A DNA stretch of 64,000 nt from JBFWUW01 sp050247075. Its GTDB lineage: Bacteria; Planctomycetota; Planctomycetia; Pirellulales; JBFWUW01. The DNA lies in NCBI GenBank assembly GCA_050247075.1, contig JBFWUW010000005.1:75115-139114 (forward strand), in the 5' to 3' direction. The notes under the pieces were generated by a model, which saw only the letters and a program-made list of their open reading frames with translations, was not told where the DNA came from and made no database searches. Shown piece after piece: positions 61,559-64,000 of this stretch. The position numbers were made by a program, and so were the translations under genes. How positions within the stretch are numbered: position 1 is the stretch's first letter; each line of letters starts with the position of its first letter.

Positions 61559-61589
61559 CGCAGATTCCTTCTAGCCCTGATGTGATGGT

Positions 61590-62405
61590 ATGTCACCATG
61601 GAGTTTTTTCTTCGGGCTAGTTGTGGGACTGTCCTTAGGGCTGACGGGCGGCGGCGGTGCCATTTTCGCCGTTCCCCTGCTCGTCTTTGGATTGCACCTT
61701 CCACCGCGAGAAGCGGTCGGTGTTTCTCTGGCGGCGGTCGGCGCAACCGCGCTCGTCGGGTTCCTGCACCAATGGCGTTTGGGCCAGGTGGAAATCCGCA
61801 CGGGCTGGCTGTTTGCCGTGGCGGGAATGCTGGGAGCCCCGCTCGGTTCGTGGATCTCCCGCTATATTCCCGAATCCTTGCTGTTGCTCTTGTTCGCGGG
61901 TTTGATGGTCTTGGTCGCGGTACGAGTCTGGCGGCAGGCCGCACGTCCCGCGGCTGGGGATCTCGACTGCAACTCTTCCGAGCACAACGACGGTCCCACC
62001 TGCCAGCGCGATACTGATGGTACGTTGATTTTGACTTCGCGCTGCGCCGTGCTCTTGCTGGTCGTCGGCTCAATAACCGGCGTGCTCTCTGGAATGTTCG
62101 GCGTGGGGGGCGGATTCGTGATTGTGCCCGCCTTGGTCTTGTTCAGCGGCATGTCGATTCATCGGGCTGTGGGAACTTCGCTCATGGTGATCGCGCTGGT
62201 CAGCGTGGCGGGCGTGACATCGCAAGTCTGGGCGGGAAGCCGTCTTCCATCTGCGCTAACGGCTTGGTTCGTTGGCGGGGGAATTGCTGGCCTGTTCGTT
62301 GGTCAGGCGATCTCTCACCGTATCTCCGGCGCGACGCTGCAGAGAGTTTTCGCGGTCGCCATGATCTTGGTGGCTGCTTTGGTCATTCTTCGCCACGTTC
62401 AGTAA
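61590..62405 (+). CDS. TauE/SafE-family sulfite exporter
   Basis: The product is 271 residues. Two homologous membrane halves open with GLVVGLSLGLTGGGGAIFAVP and GVLSGMFGVGGGFVIVP, the TauE/SafE glycine-rich hallmark. About eight membrane helices are seen, with a polar linker of about 35 residues between halves. It closes the sulfur operon and probably exports sulfite or a related sulfur anion produced by the CstB-like enzyme. Confidence 0.92.
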   Translation: MSPWSFFFGLVVGLSLGLTGGGGAIFAVPLLVFGLHLPPREAVGVSLAAVGATALVGFLHQWRLGQVEIRTGWLFAVAGMLGAPLGSWISRYIPESLLLLLFAGLMVLVAVRVWRQAARPAAGDLDCNSSEHNDGPTCQRDTDGTLILTSRCAVLLLVVGSITGVLSGMFGVGGGFVIVPALVLFSGMSIHRAVGTSLMVIALVSVAGVTSQVWAGSRLPSALTAWFVGGGIAGLFVGQAISHRISGATLQRVFAVAMILVAALVILRHVQ

Positions 62406-62663
62406 TGATCGACGGCAATTGGCTCCGCTGGTTCATCGTCAAGAATCGATTCTCAGGCCGACCGCCCGGAGACTCCAGGCTGCGAACATTGCCATGATTG
62501 GGACTACGTATCGCAATACAGATTCGCTGCCAGATTCCGTCGATTTCCAGCAAACAGGACTATACTCCATCGACGATATAGCAAATAATGCCGCGACAGC
62601 TAGTTTGCCTATCCATCGCAATTTACGCATTCGTTTGCCCGCTCGCACGGTTCCCCCTCAAAA

Positions 62664-63752
62664 ATGCGCATCGAGGTTTGCCAACCGGCCAACATGACTT
62701 CCGCGCAGATTGCGGCGTGGGGGGAATTGCAGTCGAATCACGGTGACCTGTGGAGTCCGTTCTTTCGGCCGGAGTTCACGCTGGCCGTCGCTGCGGTGCG
62801 GCCCGATGTGGAAGTGGCGGTCTTGTACCAGGACGATATTCCCGCCGGGTTCTTTCCTTATCAAAGGGGCGATGGCAATGTTGCCACGCCCGTCGGCGGA
62901 TGGCTCTCGGACTACCAGGCCGTGATCGCCGCCGCCGATCTGCAGTGGGATCCGCTTGAATTGCTAAGAGCTTGCGGTCTGCAAGCCTGGAATTTTACGG
63001 ATCTGGTGGCCAGCCAAAGCCCCTGGGCAAAATTTCATCGCCGCCAATCGAATTCCTCCATTTGGCATGTTGCGGGCGGATTGCCGGCCCACGGTGCCCA
63101 AGAGAATCGTGCCAGTAAGGATTGGTTCGCCCAGCACCAACGAAAGGCCCGCAAGGCCAGCCGTGAGATTGGCCCCCTGCGGTTTGTGCCTTGCGAAACG
63201 GAGGCGGCTTTGCCAACGCTGATGTCTTGGAAACGCCGGCAATACCGAGAGACCGGCGTTCTCGACCGCCTTCGGCCAGCCTGGGTCAGCGATCTGCTGG
63301 CGCGGGTGATGAAGTCCCAATCGGCCGAGTTCAGCGGCCCGCTCTCAGCGCTTTACTTTGGCGACCGTATCGCCGCGCTGCATTTGGGGCTGCGCAGCCG
63401 CGCAGTGTTGCATTACTGGTTGCCGGCTTACGATATGGAGTTGTCTCGCTATTCACCCGGAACGCTGCTGCTGCTGGAAGCGGCCCGCGTTGCGGAAGAA
63501 TCGGGGCTGCGGACCATCGACTTTGGTCCCGGCGATGAACCCTACAAAGCGCGCTTGACAACAGAGACGGTCGCCGTGGCCAGCGGCTTTGTCGATCGCC
63601 GGCCCGTGCGCCGCGCGTTGAAGGCCGCGGCGTGGCGGACTCGCAATTGCGTCAGCCGTTCTGCATTGCGAGGGCCCGTTAGAGCTCTGGTTCACCGCCT
63701 GACGCCCCTCTACGACCGCATGGTCCAGGGCGCACCCGAAAGTACCGTTTGA
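62664..63752 (+). CDS. GNAT-like (BioF2/CelD-type) acyltransferase
   Basis: The product is 362 residues. It has the GNAT_like (Pfam PF13480-type) pattern: WSPFFRPEFTLAVAAVRPDVEVAVLYQDDIPAGFFPYQ at the N-terminus, SKDWFAQHQRKARKASREIG in the middle, and ALYFGDRIAALHLGLRSRAVLHYWLPAYD followed by RYSPGTLLLLEAARVAEESGLRTIDFGPGDEPYKAR. These are common in exopolysaccharide or cell-envelope loci and may transfer acyl groups to sugars or lipids. It lies 23 bases before a methyltransferase gene. Confidence 0.85.
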   Translation: MRIEVCQPANMTSAQIAAWGELQSNHGDLWSPFFRPEFTLAVAAVRPDVEVAVLYQDDIPAGFFPYQRGDGNVATPVGGWLSDYQAVIAAADLQWDPLELLRACGLQAWNFTDLVASQSPWAKFHRRQSNSSIWHVAGGLPAHGAQENRASKDWFAQHQRKARKASREIGPLRFVPCETEAALPTLMSWKRRQYRETGVLDRLRPAWVSDLLARVMKSQSAEFSGPLSALYFGDRIAALHLGLRSRAVLHYWLPAYDMELSRYSPGTLLLLEAARVAEESGLRTIDFGPGDEPYKARLTTETVAVASGFVDRRPVRRALKAAAWRTRNCVSRSALRGPVRALVHRLTPLYDRMVQGAPESTV

Positions 63753-63775
63753 ACCTGGCAGCGGAAGGGTTGAGC

Positions 63776-64000
63776 ATGCATTCTCTCCGCGAGGTAGCCA
63801 GTCGCATCTACGACCAAGCGTATGATCTGAAGCTGGGGGTCGCCACCGGGGGCGTTCATCCCAGCGGCGCGCCATCTGTGTTCAACGACAACGTGGAGTG
63901 CAACCCCACCACCTACCGCATGCTGGGCAAAGTATTGCGCAACGTGGCGTTTAGCCCGGATGATGTGTTGGTTGATTTTGGCTGCGGCAAGGGGAGGGCC
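63776..64000 (+). CDS. SAM-dependent methyltransferase, C-terminus outside window
   Basis: Seventy-five codons are visible from the ATG at 63776, preceded by GGAAGG. The end LVDFGCGKGRA carries motif I of class I SAM methyltransferases (FGCGKGR). The upstream part (SRIYDQAYDLKLGVATGGVHP, PTTYRMLGKVLRNVAF) resembles methyltransferases found with GNAT-like genes at polysaccharide or lipid loci. It follows the acyltransferase by 23 bases and is likely co-transcribed. Confidence 0.72.
   Translation, partial: MHSLREVASRIYDQAYDLKLGVATGGVHPSGAPSVFNDNVECNPTTYRMLGKVLRNVAFSPDDVLVDFGCGKGRA

Noticed and set aside
62419..62697. 92-codon frame between TauE and the GNAT-like gene
   Set aside because: Overlaps the GNAT-like start, has no ribosome-binding site and no recognisable motif.

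Overview
The window reads as the chromosome of a GC-rich planctomycete, most likely from the Pirellulales group. Several family types point that way together: DUF1549/DUF1553 cytochrome-like proteins paired with Tat-type DUF1501 proteins, a DUF1559 pseudopilin-like protein, a DUF1080 glycoside-hydrolase-like protein, a TPR protein ending in duplicated RNA polymerase alpha C-terminal domains, a MoxR/DUF58/BatA cluster, and a formylmethanofuran:tetrahydromethanopterin formyltransferase (ftr). I see no rRNA, tRNA, CRISPR array, transposase or phage gene. All assignments come from reading the sequence; no database search was run.

Layout. 1-3088: a partial secreted protein and a sugar/sorbosone-dehydrogenase-like protein (minus strand). 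3464-11969: a membrane-anchored methyltransferase, a U32 protein, two planctomycete hypotheticals, a dihydroorotate-dehydrogenase-like flavoprotein, a DUF1080 protein and a fluoride channel. 12654-15404: an ABC exporter with two ATPases and one permease. 15466-16905: a flavin oxidoreductase (minus). 17056-27070: two DUF1549/DUF1501 modules, the second with a WD40 protein, separated by the minus-strand TPR/alpha-CTD gene. 27236-31903: an oxidoreductase-fold membrane protein, a cysteine-rich porin and a CoA-ligase-like protein. 32134-38897: MoxR, DUF58, BatA and a second von Willebrand factor protein. 38993-40536: 5-formyl-THF cyclo-ligase overlapping ftr, linking folate and methanopterin C1 chemistry. 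40856-46619: a GldA/GldF-GldG-like ABC system with a DUF4340 protein, preceded by a possibly structured leader. 46661-52570: HemW, an SDR enzyme, Zwf, LipA and a methyltransferase.

52834-56137 is an AT-richer accessory operon with a clear sigma70-type promoter. It encodes a 12-cysteine secreted protein, a DUF1573-like protein, a secreted anchored protein and a methyltransferase. 56240-58533 holds a pseudopilin-like protein and a PIG-V-like mannosyltransferase. 58644-62405 is a reactive-sulfur detoxification operon: an ArsR/BigR-like repressor with a palindrome over its own -10, a YgaP-like rhodanese, thioredoxin, a CstB-like persulfide dioxygenase-rhodanese fusion and a TauE/SafE exporter. 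The window closes with a GNAT-like acyltransferase and a truncated methyltransferase.

Intergenic DNA carries several families of short, partly palindromic repeats, each present more than once. Two of them supply the C-terminal codons or the stop codon of neighbouring genes. The best candidates for new biology are the accessory operon at 52.6-56.1 kb, the sulfur regulon with its operator, the possible structured RNA at 40.66-40.78 kb and the repeat families.
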